52,337 nt of DNA from a virus: the IMG/VR virus record IMGVR_UViG_3300035199_000755, positions 1 through 52,337 of that record; one strand, written 5' to 3'. This document shows positions 1 to 7,245 of this stretch, in pieces. Every line of letters starts with the position of its first letter. The first letter of the stretch is position 1. Under the pieces are notes generated by a model, which ran no database searches, was not told where the DNA came from, and saw only the letters and a list, made by a program, of their open reading frames with translations. Both the position numbers and the translations under genes were made by a program.

Positions 1-242
1 GTTACAGCGAAATCTGGAGCTTCATCTCCAACCGGAAGGCTGGCCTTTTCAAGTGCCTTTTCAATTTTTATCCACAGCCTGCTTTCACAGGTTGCCCTCC
101 CTTCTAGGTGAGACAGCACTGTGCTCAATGACTTCCCTTCACTTGGAAGCATAATACCAAATAAGTCTCTTAAGTGCACAAGCTCAGTGTTAGTAAGCTT
201 TAACACATTCAATTTCATACGTTTTGTTTTTTTCTCAGGCAT
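1..242 (-). CDS. Hypothetical phage protein, C-terminus cut by window edge
   Basis: An ATG at 240-242 opens a minus-strand frame that runs off the left edge with no stop, giving about 80 residues that begin MPEKKTKRMKLNVLKL. It is rich in Lys, Leu and Glu and looks like a small helical protein. A second ATG nine codons in (MKLNVLKL) is an alternative start. Neither has a clear ribosome binding site. I do not recognise a function. Its place at the end of a run of small proteins suggests a non-essential or virion-associated phage protein. Confidence 0.6.
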   Translation of the reverse strand, partial: MPEKKTKRMKLNVLKLTNTELVHLRDLFGIMLPSEGKSLSTVLSHLEGRATCESRLWIKIEKALEKASLPVGDEAPDFAV

Positions 243-277
243 GAATCATTGTAACGAAATATTAAAAATATGTTCAA

Positions 278-844
278 TTAAGATATCATCAATCGTTTTT
301 TTGCAGCCTCAGTTTGAGGTTCTCCAACCTTAATGGGGGGAGTTTCATCAGTTTCACTCTCGGGTGATTCTAAGGGCTCCGTAGATTTCTTGGTAGGTTC
401 CATGGTAATATCATCTGATGGGTCATCTGCAATGGCTGCAGGCTCTCCTGCAACCATAATATCTTTTAACCCCTCTAAAAATCCTATCAGCGCAGTTCTT
501 GCGGGGGGTTTTAGATTATTAAAGTAAGCAACGAACTCTTTCTTGATATTGACGTTCTTCACTGATTTTCCGCTTCTTATATCATTAAGCAGTGACATCG
601 CCATGTCAGAAGATATCTTTACAGACTTTTTAGCCTGTGGTTCTATTGGCTCTTGTTCTTTCGGTTCAGTTTGCTGGGGGGATGGCTCTTTTTTCCCTGG
701 TTGTTCTGGGTCATCTTCCTCTAAAAGCTTTTGGTTCGGATAATGATAGCCGGCAACACCGTACTCTGATAACAACTGACTTATCGAAGAATCTACTATT
801 TTTTTAAGCTCTTGTTCTTGGATCAAGTGTGTAAAATCACCCAT
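278..844 (-). CDS. Hypothetical acidic, Pro/Glu-rich protein with N-terminal tag-like helix
   Basis: 188 residues. Residues about 8-27 form an amphipathic helix ending in LLSE, a pattern shared with several other proteins in the window. Residues 40-75 are a low-complexity Pro/Glu/Gln linker. Residues 75-125 are a more ordered helical part, and the tail from 130 is acidic and Thr/Ser/Pro-rich. The start overlaps the end of the upstream gene by 8 bases, so translation is probably coupled. No enzyme motif is visible. A virion or scaffold-associated role is possible but not shown. Confidence 0.6.
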   Translation of the reverse strand: MGDFTHLIQEQELKKIVDSSISQLLSEYGVAGYHYPNQKLLEEDDPEQPGKKEPSPQQTEPKEQEPIEPQAKKSVKISSDMAMSLLNDIRSGKSVKNVNIKKEFVAYFNNLKPPARTALIGFLEGLKDIMVAGEPAAIADDPSDDITMEPTKKSTEPLESPESETDETPPIKVGEPQTEAAKKRLMIS

Positions 845-1019
845 TATACGTTACCCTGTTTCTCCAGTCTTCCCTATACTTCTTGTCTAGCTTACGTGCA
901 AAGGTTTCATCTTCATCAGGATCGTCAGAAACCTTTGGCTTCTTCTCATCCAAACCTTTTAAAAATTTATCAAAATTTAATTTATCTTCGATGTGCGTTT
1001 CTTCATTACTATGCCACAT
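837..1019 (-). CDS. Hypothetical small charged protein
   Basis: 60 residues with an ATG start that directly abuts the stop of the upstream gene, and an 8-base overlap with the next gene. It is very acidic in the middle (SDDPDEDE) and ends in a basic segment (KLDKKYREDWRNRV). There is no recognisable domain. Tight packing between two other small minus-strand genes supports it as a real gene in the same transcript. Confidence 0.55.
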   Translation of the reverse strand: MWHSNEETHIEDKLNFDKFLKGLDEKKPKVSDDPDEDETFARKLDKKYREDWRNRVTYNG

Positions 1020-1358
1020 TTATTCCTCCGTGATAAACTCAAAATCGTTTAAGCTTTTAAGCTTTTCGCCCTTTCTAATTGTGCTCCTACTATACATATG
1101 GTGTCCGGATGGAAAACCCCGTTGGCTCTTTCCTGGAGGCGATCTATAATGACGTTTTATTCTTGTTCCGGCGTAGGGTGCGGCCTCTCTGGCAATCCTC
1201 AAAGGAAAATCATTTGTTATAATGTACCTAACACCAGGCACCAATAAAACATTGTTATCGTTACCCTGTATCCATATTAATCGCTTCGGTGTAATTATTC
1301 TTCCTGCTAATCCACCGCGGCCTAATGTAGACCGTATATATTCGCGTAGTATATCCAC
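1020..1358 (-). CDS. Hypothetical protein, GTG start
   Basis: 112 residues. The frame has no ATG at its head. The likely start is GTG at 1356-1358, preceded by AGAGGT at about 8 bases, which fits a ribosome binding site. It opens with MDILREYIRSTLGRGG, a short amphipathic peptide resembling those at the ends of several other proteins here. The rest alternates beta-like and basic Gly/Arg stretches. No domain was recognised. It sits three bases below the upstream gene's stop. Confidence 0.55.
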   Translation of the reverse strand: MDILREYIRSTLGRGGLAGRIITPKRLIWIQGNDNNVLLVPGVRYIITNDFPLRIAREAAPYAGTRIKRHYRSPPGKSQRGFPSGHHMYSRSTIRKGEKLKSLNDFEFITEE

Positions 1359-1361
1359 GTA

Positions 1362-1742
1362 TTAAACCTCTAAATAGGCATGAACGACTACTCTATCATT
1401 GGTTATTTCGCCTATATCTACAACAATCGATTGCTCATTAATCGACATAATTTCGTGTATAACTTTGTTTCCACCCCGTTGCAATAACACACTAACGTTA
1501 TTATCACATTGTACTATTTCCTGAATACTGTTTATGCTGGTGCTAAACTCTATTGACCGTAGTTGTCGAACTCGGCTGCCACGGAGATTTCTGAGAATGA
1601 ACTGCATTGAAAGTAATTCGACACCAGAAATCTCGTTTCCGTCGATGCTCAACTGAAAGCCTGTTTTGGATTCGAATATGTCGCTTGATAAATCTATTCT
1701 ATCCTTCAGGGATTCGCTTAAATATACTCTATCTTCTGACAT
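1362..1742 (-). CDS. Hypothetical beta-rich protein
   Basis: Start chosen at the ATG at 1740-1742 (MSEDRVYLSESL) because it has CAGG about 7 bases upstream. A longer version would need a GTG at 1769 deeper inside the upstream gene. About 126 residues, alternating hydrophobic and polar residues typical of beta structure (SVLLQRGGNKVIHEI, IVVDIGE). The start overlaps the pterin-dehydratase-fold gene by 14 bases. I do not recognise the family; a small virion or adaptor protein would fit the company. Confidence 0.55.
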   Translation of the reverse strand: MSEDRVYLSESLKDRIDLSSDIFESKTGFQLSIDGNEISGVELLSMQFILRNLRGSRVRQLRSIEFSTSINSIQEIVQCDNNVSVLLQRGGNKVIHEIMSINEQSIVVDIGEITNDRVVVHAYLEV

Positions 1743-2136
1743 ACGAAACCTGATTATAGATTTGGTCACTCACTTTTGCATAATTTAAATCACGTTTTGT
1801 TACGTCATTAATATCATGGGTATATACCGTGATTGCAACATTCAGATCACGTATGACCTGCAATCCGTGGTGGCCAGAGGCTTGCTGATATCGTAATAAC
1901 TCGCCTAAAAATCCGACAAGGGATTCAGCGTTTTGAAACTCGTACTGTCTTTGTAGTTCGTTTCTGCCACCTATATTAACCTGCTTCCACTTAAACGATT
2001 TTACTGTTACAGGAAGATCATCATTCGATTTATTAATCGGAAGATCCATCACTTTTTCTAGCGAATTTTTATATAGCATTTGCTCACTATGAACATTTTT
2101 ATTCAGTGTAGTCATATGTTCAAGCAACGATTCCAT
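1729..2136 (-). CDS. Pterin-4a-carbinolamine dehydratase (PCD/DCoH)-fold protein
   Basis: 135 residues. Residues 47-130 align without gaps to the core of the PCD/DCoH family: the aromatic/basic strand FKWKQV, the helix around FQNAESLVGFL, the HH pair at 89-90, then VAITVYTH (His107) and TKRDLNYA (Asp116). The family dehydrates 4a-hydroxytetrahydropterin and can also act as a dimerisation partner. The usual Glu four residues before the first His is Gln85 here, and the Pro after HH is Gly, so activity is uncertain. The first 45 residues are an extra unmatched extension. It sits among small structural-looking genes, not with pterin or hydroxylase genes, so a structural or regulatory use is as likely as catalysis. 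Confidence 0.7.
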   Translation of the reverse strand: MESLLEHMTTLNKNVHSEQMLYKNSLEKVMDLPINKSNDDLPVTVKSFKWKQVNIGGRNELQRQYEFQNAESLVGFLGELLRYQQASGHHGLQVIRDLNVAITVYTHDINDVTKRDLNYAKVSDQIYNQVSYVRR

Positions 2137-2137
2137 A

Positions 2138-3547
2138 TTACGCTATCTCAATTTTTTCGCCAGTACGAATGGCGGCAACCACGTCAAGGGGAGCTTTTGC
2201 CAGCTTATCCGCCTGTTGCATAAAGGGCTCAAGCTTCTTTTGAAAAGAAGGTAATTCTGCCACCATCGATGGACTCACGTCTTCAAGTGCAGATCTCAGT
2301 TCGCTTCTTGGTAAATCCATAACGACATTTACTAACCCATTAATATAGTTCATTCCAGTTTTTTGATTATGTCTACTTTCGACGCTCTTAATGCGGCTAT
2401 GAATATCGACTATTTTATCTTGAGCAATATCTAATCTTGCCTCTGCATCGGGTACGCCTAGCGCAATCTCCTCGAAATTTGCTGCGTTGGGATCGCTGGT
2501 TTCATATTCTTTTCTCGCGCTGTCAAGACTAATTTCTGCATCAGCCTTCGCACCCTGAGCTTTCTTGAGTTCAGCTTCTAGTTTATCCAACTCAGTCTGT
2601 GTGTCCCTGCTCGCTTTATGGACGGCCACAACTTCCTTCTCGTAATCTTCAAGATCATCCGGATCAGCATGCACAAGAGACACGACTGCGCTTGATGCTA
2701 AATCTTCTGCTATATCTTCAAAAAGATCAGAGAAGGCCGTTACCATCTCCGCTGTGGCTGGTTCCATTTTATCGACCACACTACGATCAACAGCCAAACC
2801 ATACGCTAAAATGAGCGATAGGTTTTTTTCGTCTATTAAACCCTTAACAACGTCTTCATACGTAGATTGTAATAACTCATTGTATTTATCAAGAAACCCA
2901 TTCGCAGTCTCTTTATACTTTCTCAACTTTGCGAGTACTTTATCAACCTTAACCCTGGTATCAAGCGCTCTAATGTGATCCTTTGCTACGCCCAACTGTT
3001 GTGATAGCTCTTTAACATCGATACCTGGAGTTTCTTCAAGCGCATTAAGAATCTTTTCTGCTGATGCTTCGACCTCTGATACGAGCGCATCAAACTTATT
3101 ATTCTCCACAGCCCTATTTAATACCATCTTTGCCAGACCCTGAGCCTGCAATTTATGAACTCCGCCGTATGATAGCCCTAATAGCTCTCCCACATCAGCA
3201 ATCTTTTTATGACCCCTAAGGTGAGCTTTCGTTTGTTGCTCAAGTAAAATTTGATTAATTTTTTTTCTTAACGCTTCGCGTGCCATTCTGTTTGAATCTG
3301 TGGTAGACAATTTTTCCTCCTCAACCATACTTTTAAATCGTGCATAAAAATCTATGGTGTCTACATTCGGTATTTGGCCTAACAGTGTTACCATAGCATC
3401 TTTAAGCTCATCCCAGCTCGTTGGACTATAATCTTCCTGTTCGACGGGTGGGGAAGGTCGTGCAACCTGTACGTCGGTGAGCGGATCTGGATTAATGGGT
3501 TGTTGTTCAACAGGTTCGCTTACAGAGATAACTGACGATTGTGACAT
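2138..3547 (-). CDS. Large coiled-coil protein with two helix-turn-helix-like segments
   Basis: 469 residues, ATG start with GAAGGA upstream. Residues 1-45 are a Pro/Glu/Gln-rich flexible head. Residues 115-142 (KIADVGELLGLSYGGVHKLQ and following) resemble the sigma-70 region 4 type of helix-turn-helix. Residues 176-200 (IDVKELSQQLGVAKDHIRAL) resemble a second HTH. Residues about 300-400 are a long charged coiled coil. The rest is helical. It could be a transcription factor, a DNA-packaging or scaffold protein, or a virion protein with DNA contact. No confident family name can be given. Confidence 0.6.
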   Translation of the reverse strand: MSQSSVISVSEPVEQQPINPDPLTDVQVARPSPPVEQEDYSPTSWDELKDAMVTLLGQIPNVDTIDFYARFKSMVEEEKLSTTDSNRMAREALRKKINQILLEQQTKAHLRGHKKIADVGELLGLSYGGVHKLQAQGLAKMVLNRAVENNKFDALVSEVEASAEKILNALEETPGIDVKELSQQLGVAKDHIRALDTRVKVDKVLAKLRKYKETANGFLDKYNELLQSTYEDVVKGLIDEKNLSLILAYGLAVDRSVVDKMEPATAEMVTAFSDLFEDIAEDLASSAVVSLVHADPDDLEDYEKEVVAVHKASRDTQTELDKLEAELKKAQGAKADAEISLDSARKEYETSDPNAANFEEIALGVPDAEARLDIAQDKIVDIHSRIKSVESRHNQKTGMNYINGLVNVVMDLPRSELRSALEDVSPSMVAELPSFQKKLEPFMQQADKLAKAPLDVVAAIRTGEKIEIA

Positions 3548-3579
3548 ACGATTTTTTCCTTCTGTATCTATAGTATATA

Positions 3580-4068
3580 TTAATTTCTAGCGTCAACTGC
3601 ATATACTATTGCAATCGTAAGCCCTATTCCCGCTAAGATACCCCCAGCGAACCACAGCGTAGAATAATCGTTCGTACCAGAAGCAATATCGCTCAATCGC
3701 TTAATTTCATCATCTTTTATCTGGATTATCGATGTGTATTTTTGATTTAGGGACTCCATTGAAACCCTTGACGATTCTAAAAGAAGGTTCATTCTTGCAG
3801 TTTCTAGATCAACGTTGTACTTTATTCTAAGATCACATTCCTCCGTAGAAAAATTCTTATCGGTAAAAATCCTTGCGGCAGCGAGTGGATTTAATAAAAC
3901 ACCGGAGAAAGGAGCTGGTTGACCTTCTCTTATTCCCATAATTCTTGGACTTGGTGAAGATAAAGTTCCTGATGACGGTTGAGAATCATCTGGAGTTGGA
4001 GGGTCTGCATATAGACTAGCGGGAAATACTAAAGTAAAAATTAAAATATAGCTTATAAAAAACTTCAT
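3580..4068 (-). CDS. Exported membrane-anchored coiled-coil protein (lysis or envelope candidate)
   Basis: 162 residues. An N-terminal signal peptide (MKFFISYILIFTLVF, cleavage near SLYA-D) is followed by a Pro/Ser-rich segment, the stretch GQPAPFSGVLLNP at about 49-61, a coiled coil around 80-130 and one C-terminal transmembrane helix (about 138-158). The layout suggests a periplasmic coiled coil tethered to the inner membrane. Its start overlaps the stop of the upstream membrane coiled-coil gene by one base, so the two are probably co-translated. A lysis (spanin-like) or infected-cell envelope role is inferred. There is no lipobox, so it is not a classical outer-membrane spanin. Confidence 0.6.
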   Translation of the reverse strand: MKFFISYILIFTLVFPASLYADPPTPDDSQPSSGTLSSPSPRIMGIREGQPAPFSGVLLNPLAAARIFTDKNFSTEECDLRIKYNVDLETARMNLLLESSRVSMESLNQKYTSIIQIKDDEIKRLSDIASGTNDYSTLWFAGGILAGIGLTIAIVYAVDARN

Positions 4069-4475
4069 TATTCATTCACGTATTCGAATCCGTATTTCTC
4101 AGCTAGTTTCATAGCCAACCCATCTGGATCATCGCTGTATTCTTCAACGATTCGTTTGATGTCCCTCTTTTTCTTATTATCCAACTCTAGGGTATCATTT
4201 GTGTATTTTTTTTGTAACTGATCTATAACGTTCTTGTATGTCTGTAAAATTTCATCGCGCTTTTTAATTTCTTGATCGTGGGCATCATTAATTGCATCTA
4301 ACTGTTTTCTATAGCTGTCATTTTGAATTTCGAGCACCTTTGTTACAGAGTCTTTCCGTCTAAATACGACAGCAAGGACTAACGTATACAAAACCAAAAA
4401 AGGAACCTGCCAATACTTTCTTAAGAAGGTCCAAGATTTTTTAAGAAACTTTTTAATAGCCAACCATGTTAACAT
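4068..4475 (-). CDS. Inner-membrane coiled-coil protein, i-spanin-like topology
   Basis: 135 residues. A basic N-terminus (AIKKFLKKSWTFLRKYW) leads into one transmembrane helix (about 24-40, PFLVLYTLVLAVV). A long charged coiled coil (45-115) and an acidic tail follow. This is the topology of an inner-membrane spanin or of a tail-associated membrane protein. It is one of four consecutive membrane-protein genes (3580-4969), which looks like a lysis or envelope cassette. No sequence signature proves the role. Confidence 0.55.
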   Translation of the reverse strand: MLTWLAIKKFLKKSWTFLRKYWQVPFLVLYTLVLAVVFRRKDSVTKVLEIQNDSYRKQLDAINDAHDQEIKKRDEILQTYKNVIDQLQKKYTNDTLELDNKKKRDIKRIVEEYSDDPDGLAMKLAEKYGFEYVNE

Positions 4476-4494
4476 ATAATATCACTTTATACAG

Positions 4495-4692
4495 TTATTG
4501 TGTAGGACCGTGTCTCCACCGAGTAGCAATATCTGCCAGACCTTCGAGTCCTATGTACGCCAATGAAATTGCAACCCAGTCTGAGGATTCTAATGGAACG
4601 GTATCCAGTAGCATAAAACCAGTCGCGGTGATCCATACCATCAATTTTCTTGATAATATCTTGCTTAAACTTTTATCCAATAATTGTCGCAT
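4495..4692 (-). CDS. Small membrane protein, holin-like
   Basis: Start taken as the ATG at 4690-4692 (MRQLLDKSL), with AAAGGA about 9 bases upstream; the frame two codons earlier opens only with TTG. About 65 residues: a basic amphipathic N-terminus, a hydrophobic helix (VWITATGFMLLDTV) and a second, weaker hydrophobic helix (WVAISLAYIGLEGL), ending in a charged tail. The size, two hydrophobic helices and position next to a second holin-like gene suggest a holin or antiholin partner. Confidence 0.5.
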   Translation of the reverse strand: MRQLLDKSLSKILSRKLMVWITATGFMLLDTVPLESSDWVAISLAYIGLEGLADIATRWRHGPTQ

Positions 4693-4732
4693 ATACAATC
4701 CTTTGTTAAACGATGAGGAGAGTCCAGACTAC

Positions 4733-4969
4733 CTATTGGTTATTCTTGTTGCCAAGAATACTTAACAGAACCCAGGCAGCCACGAGGCCTACGAGACCTT
4801 CACTACCTAGGGATTTAGTAACACTTACAACGCTGCCGACAACATCGACAGGAAAGAAAGGTGTTGCAGGTCCAAAAAGCACCTGCAAGACTACGGCCAA
4901 CGCAAGAATTGCGACCGCCGTTTCGGTTAAACTTTTTATCCACTCAGTGGCTTGCTTAATATAGTCCAT
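4733..4969 (-). CDS. Putative holin, two transmembrane helices
   Basis: 78 residues with a strong ribosome binding site (GGAGG, 6 bases before ATG). An N-terminal amphipathic segment is followed by a transmembrane helix at about 16-35 (ETAVAILALAVVLQVLFG), a loop containing FFPVDVVGS, and a second helix at about 52-72 (LGSEGLVGLVAAWVLLSIL) with a short Lys/Asn tail. Small two-helix proteins of this kind next to membrane coiled-coil genes are typical phage holin candidates, which permeabilise the inner membrane at lysis. Function is inferred from topology and neighbours. Confidence 0.55.
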   Translation of the reverse strand: MDYIKQATEWIKSLTETAVAILALAVVLQVLFGPATPFFPVDVVGSVVSVTKSLGSEGLVGLVAAWVLLSILGNKNNQ

Positions 4970-4986
4970 AATTTTCCTCCTTATTG

Positions 4987-5250
4987 CTAAAAGGGACTCT
5001 CCTCATCGATCAAATTAAAAATAGAATCAGCGTCAGTTTTGCTGAATTTCTGTATTTCTCTGTTCCTCTTTGCCTCTACAAGGGTTCCCAACATCTTATC
5101 CAAATAGGGATCTTTCTGTATAACCCGTCTGGCAAATTCCTCTATCATCTCCGTCATAGATAGTCCATATTCAAAAGATTTAATCTTAAATCCTGCGTGA
5201 GTCTCCTTTAAAAGAGCAACATGAATACTTTTTTTCATACAATCTACCAT
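4987..5250 (-). CDS. Small ribbon-helix-helix-like protein
   Basis: 87 residues. Residues 5-45 (KKSIHVALLKETHAGFKIKS, then a turn and LSMTEMIEEFARRVI) follow the strand-helix-helix pattern of Arc/MetJ-type DNA-binding proteins, where the short strand pairs in a dimer and contacts the major groove. The C-terminal half is acidic and unmatched. An internal ATG (MKKSIHV, 5238) is an equally possible start. It may regulate neighbouring late genes, but no operator can be assigned. Confidence 0.5.
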   Translation of the reverse strand: MVDCMKKSIHVALLKETHAGFKIKSFEYGLSMTEMIEEFARRVIQKDPYLDKMLGTLVEAKRNREIQKFSKTDADSIFNLIDEESPF

Positions 5251-5255
5251 AACAT

Positions 5256-5804
5256 CTACGCTGGTAATTTACCGGCACCGACAGCTAAGGGAGATAGGGG
5301 CTCTGGAGTATAGTTGCCAGTGGGGCTAACATTATACTGGGACTCTAATAAGTCTCTTAAGCTCTCTGACGAAGATTCATCATAGTTTTCTTTTATGTAA
5401 TTTAATGCCCGTGTTATTATAACCGTTCTTACATCTAGAAGGTTCTCGTGATTGTCAACGAGACGAGCAACATTCGCAGCAAATTCATTCAAATTCAACG
5501 GAGCCTTATCGGGTTTAGTAGGTTCAGATACATCAACGTCTTCAGATCCTTCCGTGTTAGCATCTGGTTTATCTGTTTCATCGGTGGAAGCTTCTTCGGT
5601 GGAAGCTTCTTCAGCCTCTTGTTCGAATAAAAATTGTAATGATGAAATAAGCGAATATTTTTCTTGTACAACAGTAGATTCAGATTCAAAGTTAATTAAA
5701 ATAGAATCAATTTGATCGTCAACGGATACCGTTGATAGTCTTTGACTCGTTTCCGTCAATACGTTTTGTATTAATGATCTTAGGTATTGCTTTGTTAAAA
5801 TCAT
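5256..5804 (-). CDS. Hypothetical acidic protein with N-terminal tag-like helix
   Basis: 182 residues. The first 20 (MILTKQYLRSLIQNVLTETS) form a basic amphipathic helix ending LTE, close to the opening of the gene at 6417-6767. Residues 58-100 are low-complexity Glu/Ser/Thr/Asp. Residues 100-155 are helical (LNEFAANVARLVDNHENLLD). The last 25 are Pro/Gly-rich. The start overlaps the SOD-fold gene by 4 bases. No catalytic motif was found. A virion or scaffold-delivered protein is possible because of the N-terminal motif. Confidence 0.55.
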   Translation of the reverse strand: MILTKQYLRSLIQNVLTETSQRLSTVSVDDQIDSILINFESESTVVQEKYSLISSLQFLFEQEAEEASTEEASTDETDKPDANTEGSEDVDVSEPTKPDKAPLNLNEFAANVARLVDNHENLLDVRTVIITRALNYIKENYDESSSESLRDLLESQYNVSPTGNYTPEPLSPLAVGAGKLPA

Positions 5805-6439
5805 TTTAGCGCCTTTACCATATTCTCAGTTTTTACGAAACGTTTTTCTATAATACGCCAATTTAATTCCCGCATCATATTAGTAATGTACGCTTTTCTA
5901 TTATTGAGATAGTCTTTGCCGTACACTCTAGGCGATACATTTATAACGATTATAGGATGACAGCCGACGGGAACACCTTCACTATCACCATCGAGAGTTA
6001 CATTGATATAGCGTTGTAGAAAACTGCTAAAAATTGTGGCACCCCAGCCAGCGCGAGAGGCCATACAAGCAGCTATAAAATCCTTTTGCCAATCATCAAA
6101 AGTTCCGAAATCTCGAGTAAGTCTTAAATACGATAACGAATCCATGGATAGCTGAGAATTTGGGTCGGCTATATTAGAGAAATATAATTGACTAAGATAT
6201 ATTCCGTTCATGTTATTTATGAAATCTAAACTTAGGTCTCTGTACTCGCCACCCAGTGGCGTTGCGTTCATCCTATCTGCCACGTCTAGTTTGGCACTTG
6301 TCGTATTGAACATGTCTATTTGTGCCTCATAGCACTGTAACATAACTGTTTTTTGTTGAGCAGACAATAACTCTGTGGAAAGACTATACTGTTTCGGGCT
6401 TGCAACGAAGGATTCTTTAAGGTTTTTTTCTTGTGGCAT
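5801..6439 (-). CDS. Fe/Mn superoxide dismutase-fold protein lacking metal ligands
   Basis: 212 residues. The C-terminal two thirds follow the Fe/Mn-SOD pattern: FGTFDDWQKDF (111-121), SRAGWGATIF (128-137), HPIIVINVSPRVYGKDYLNN (161-180) and MMRELNWRIIEKRF (188-201). In active SODs the third block is DVWEHAYY. Here the ligand Asp is Asn167 and the ligand His is Arg171. The N-terminal ligand His region reads LQCYEAQ, and the second ligand His falls on Ser83. All four ligands appear lost, so dismutase activity is unlikely. It lies among virion-like small genes, so a structural or binding role is inferred. Confidence 0.7.
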   Translation of the reverse strand: MPQEKNLKESFVASPKQYSLSTELLSAQQKTVMLQCYEAQIDMFNTTSAKLDVADRMNATPLGGEYRDLSLDFINNMNGIYLSQLYFSNIADPNSQLSMDSLSYLRLTRDFGTFDDWQKDFIAACMASRAGWGATIFSSFLQRYINVTLDGDSEGVPVGCHPIIVINVSPRVYGKDYLNNRKAYITNMMRELNWRIIEKRFVKTENMVKALK

Positions 6440-6767
6440 GTTTTATCCGCTCCTCTCTACTACGTTTTTTTGCAGGTATTTCAAATTCAAAATCGTGTAG
6501 TAGTTGATCAAAGTCTATCTTTTCTGATCGACCTGCTGGATCAGCAAGCACAATTTCATCGCTTTCAATATCGACATCTGTCAAAACATAATCCAATTGA
6601 TCCTCGACATCGTTAGTTGCCCTAACAAGCCGGAGACCTTCGGCATCTTCGAGATATTTTTCATCAGATTTTTTTAGATGAACCTTCTTCTTCTTTGTGA
6701 CTTCACCTAACATCTTCTTATATTCACGAAGAATGATTTTTCTAAATTGTTTTTTGGTAAGAATCAT
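6417..6767 (-). CDS. Hypothetical protein with N-terminal tag-like helix
   Basis: Start placed at the ATG at 6765-6767 (MILTKKQFRKIILREYKKML), which has AGG about 8 bases upstream; longer versions would intrude into the dCMP deaminase gene. About 116 residues: a very basic amphipathic N-terminal helix, a Lys-rich linker, an acidic central part (YVLTDVDIESDEIVL) and a basic C-terminus (RSREERIKHATRKKP). It overlaps the SOD-fold gene by 23 bases. The opening closely resembles that of the protein at 5256-5804. Function unknown. Confidence 0.55.
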   Translation of the reverse strand: MILTKKQFRKIILREYKKMLGEVTKKKKVHLKKSDEKYLEDAEGLRLVRATNDVEDQLDYVLTDVDIESDEIVLADPAGRSEKIDFDQLLHDFEFEIPAKKRSREERIKHATRKKP

Positions 6768-6804
6768 AAGCATCAACCTGTTATAATTATGAACCTGATA
6801 GCGA

Positions 6805-7245
6805 TTATGACACAAGTTGACTAACATCAACCGCTGCCGTCCTTAATACATCAAGACCTGTATGGTCTCTATAATCGTCTAAATAAATAACCCTATTTAT
6901 CCCAGAGTTCACTATGCACTTTGCACAATGTTCGCATGGAAGTGTCGTAACATACATAATTTTTTCTTTCTGGATATTATAATCAAGTTTCAATAACGCA
7001 TTTATTTCAGCGTGAATAAATCCACTTTCGCCGGGTTTTATGGACTGAACCTTGTTTTTTCCCCCTTTATAGTTACCGTTATATCCTAACGCAAGTACTT
7101 GTGTATTATCAAAAGTAACAATTACTGCGCCTACCTTTCTCCTGGGGTCTACAGACCTATTGGCTATAAGAAGTGCCATTGACATCCATATATCGTCCCA
7201 CAAAGGTCTACCATTTTCATCTCTACGCAGTTGCATTTTATTCAT
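6805..7245 (-). CDS. dCMP deaminase
   Basis: 146 residues with the zinc-dependent cytidine/deoxycytidylate deaminase signature: HAE at 78-80 (His zinc ligand and catalytic Glu) and PCEHC at 103-107 (two Cys ligands). It converts dCMP to dUMP, the substrate for thymidylate synthesis. The length fits phage and bacterial dCMP deaminases. It overlaps the thymidine kinase gene by 8 bases and ends the nucleotide/sugar operon. With ThyX encoded at 37.2-37.9 kb it would complete a dCMP to dTMP route. In a hydroxymethylcytosine phage it would also compete with the dCMP-hydroxymethylase candidate for dCMP. Confidence 0.92.
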   Translation of the reverse strand: MNKMQLRRDENGRPLWDDIWMSMALLIANRSVDPRRKVGAVIVTFDNTQVLALGYNGNYKGGKNKVQSIKPGESGFIHAEINALLKLDYNIQKEKIMYVTTLPCEHCAKCIVNSGINRVIYLDDYRDHTGLDVLRTAAVDVSQLVS

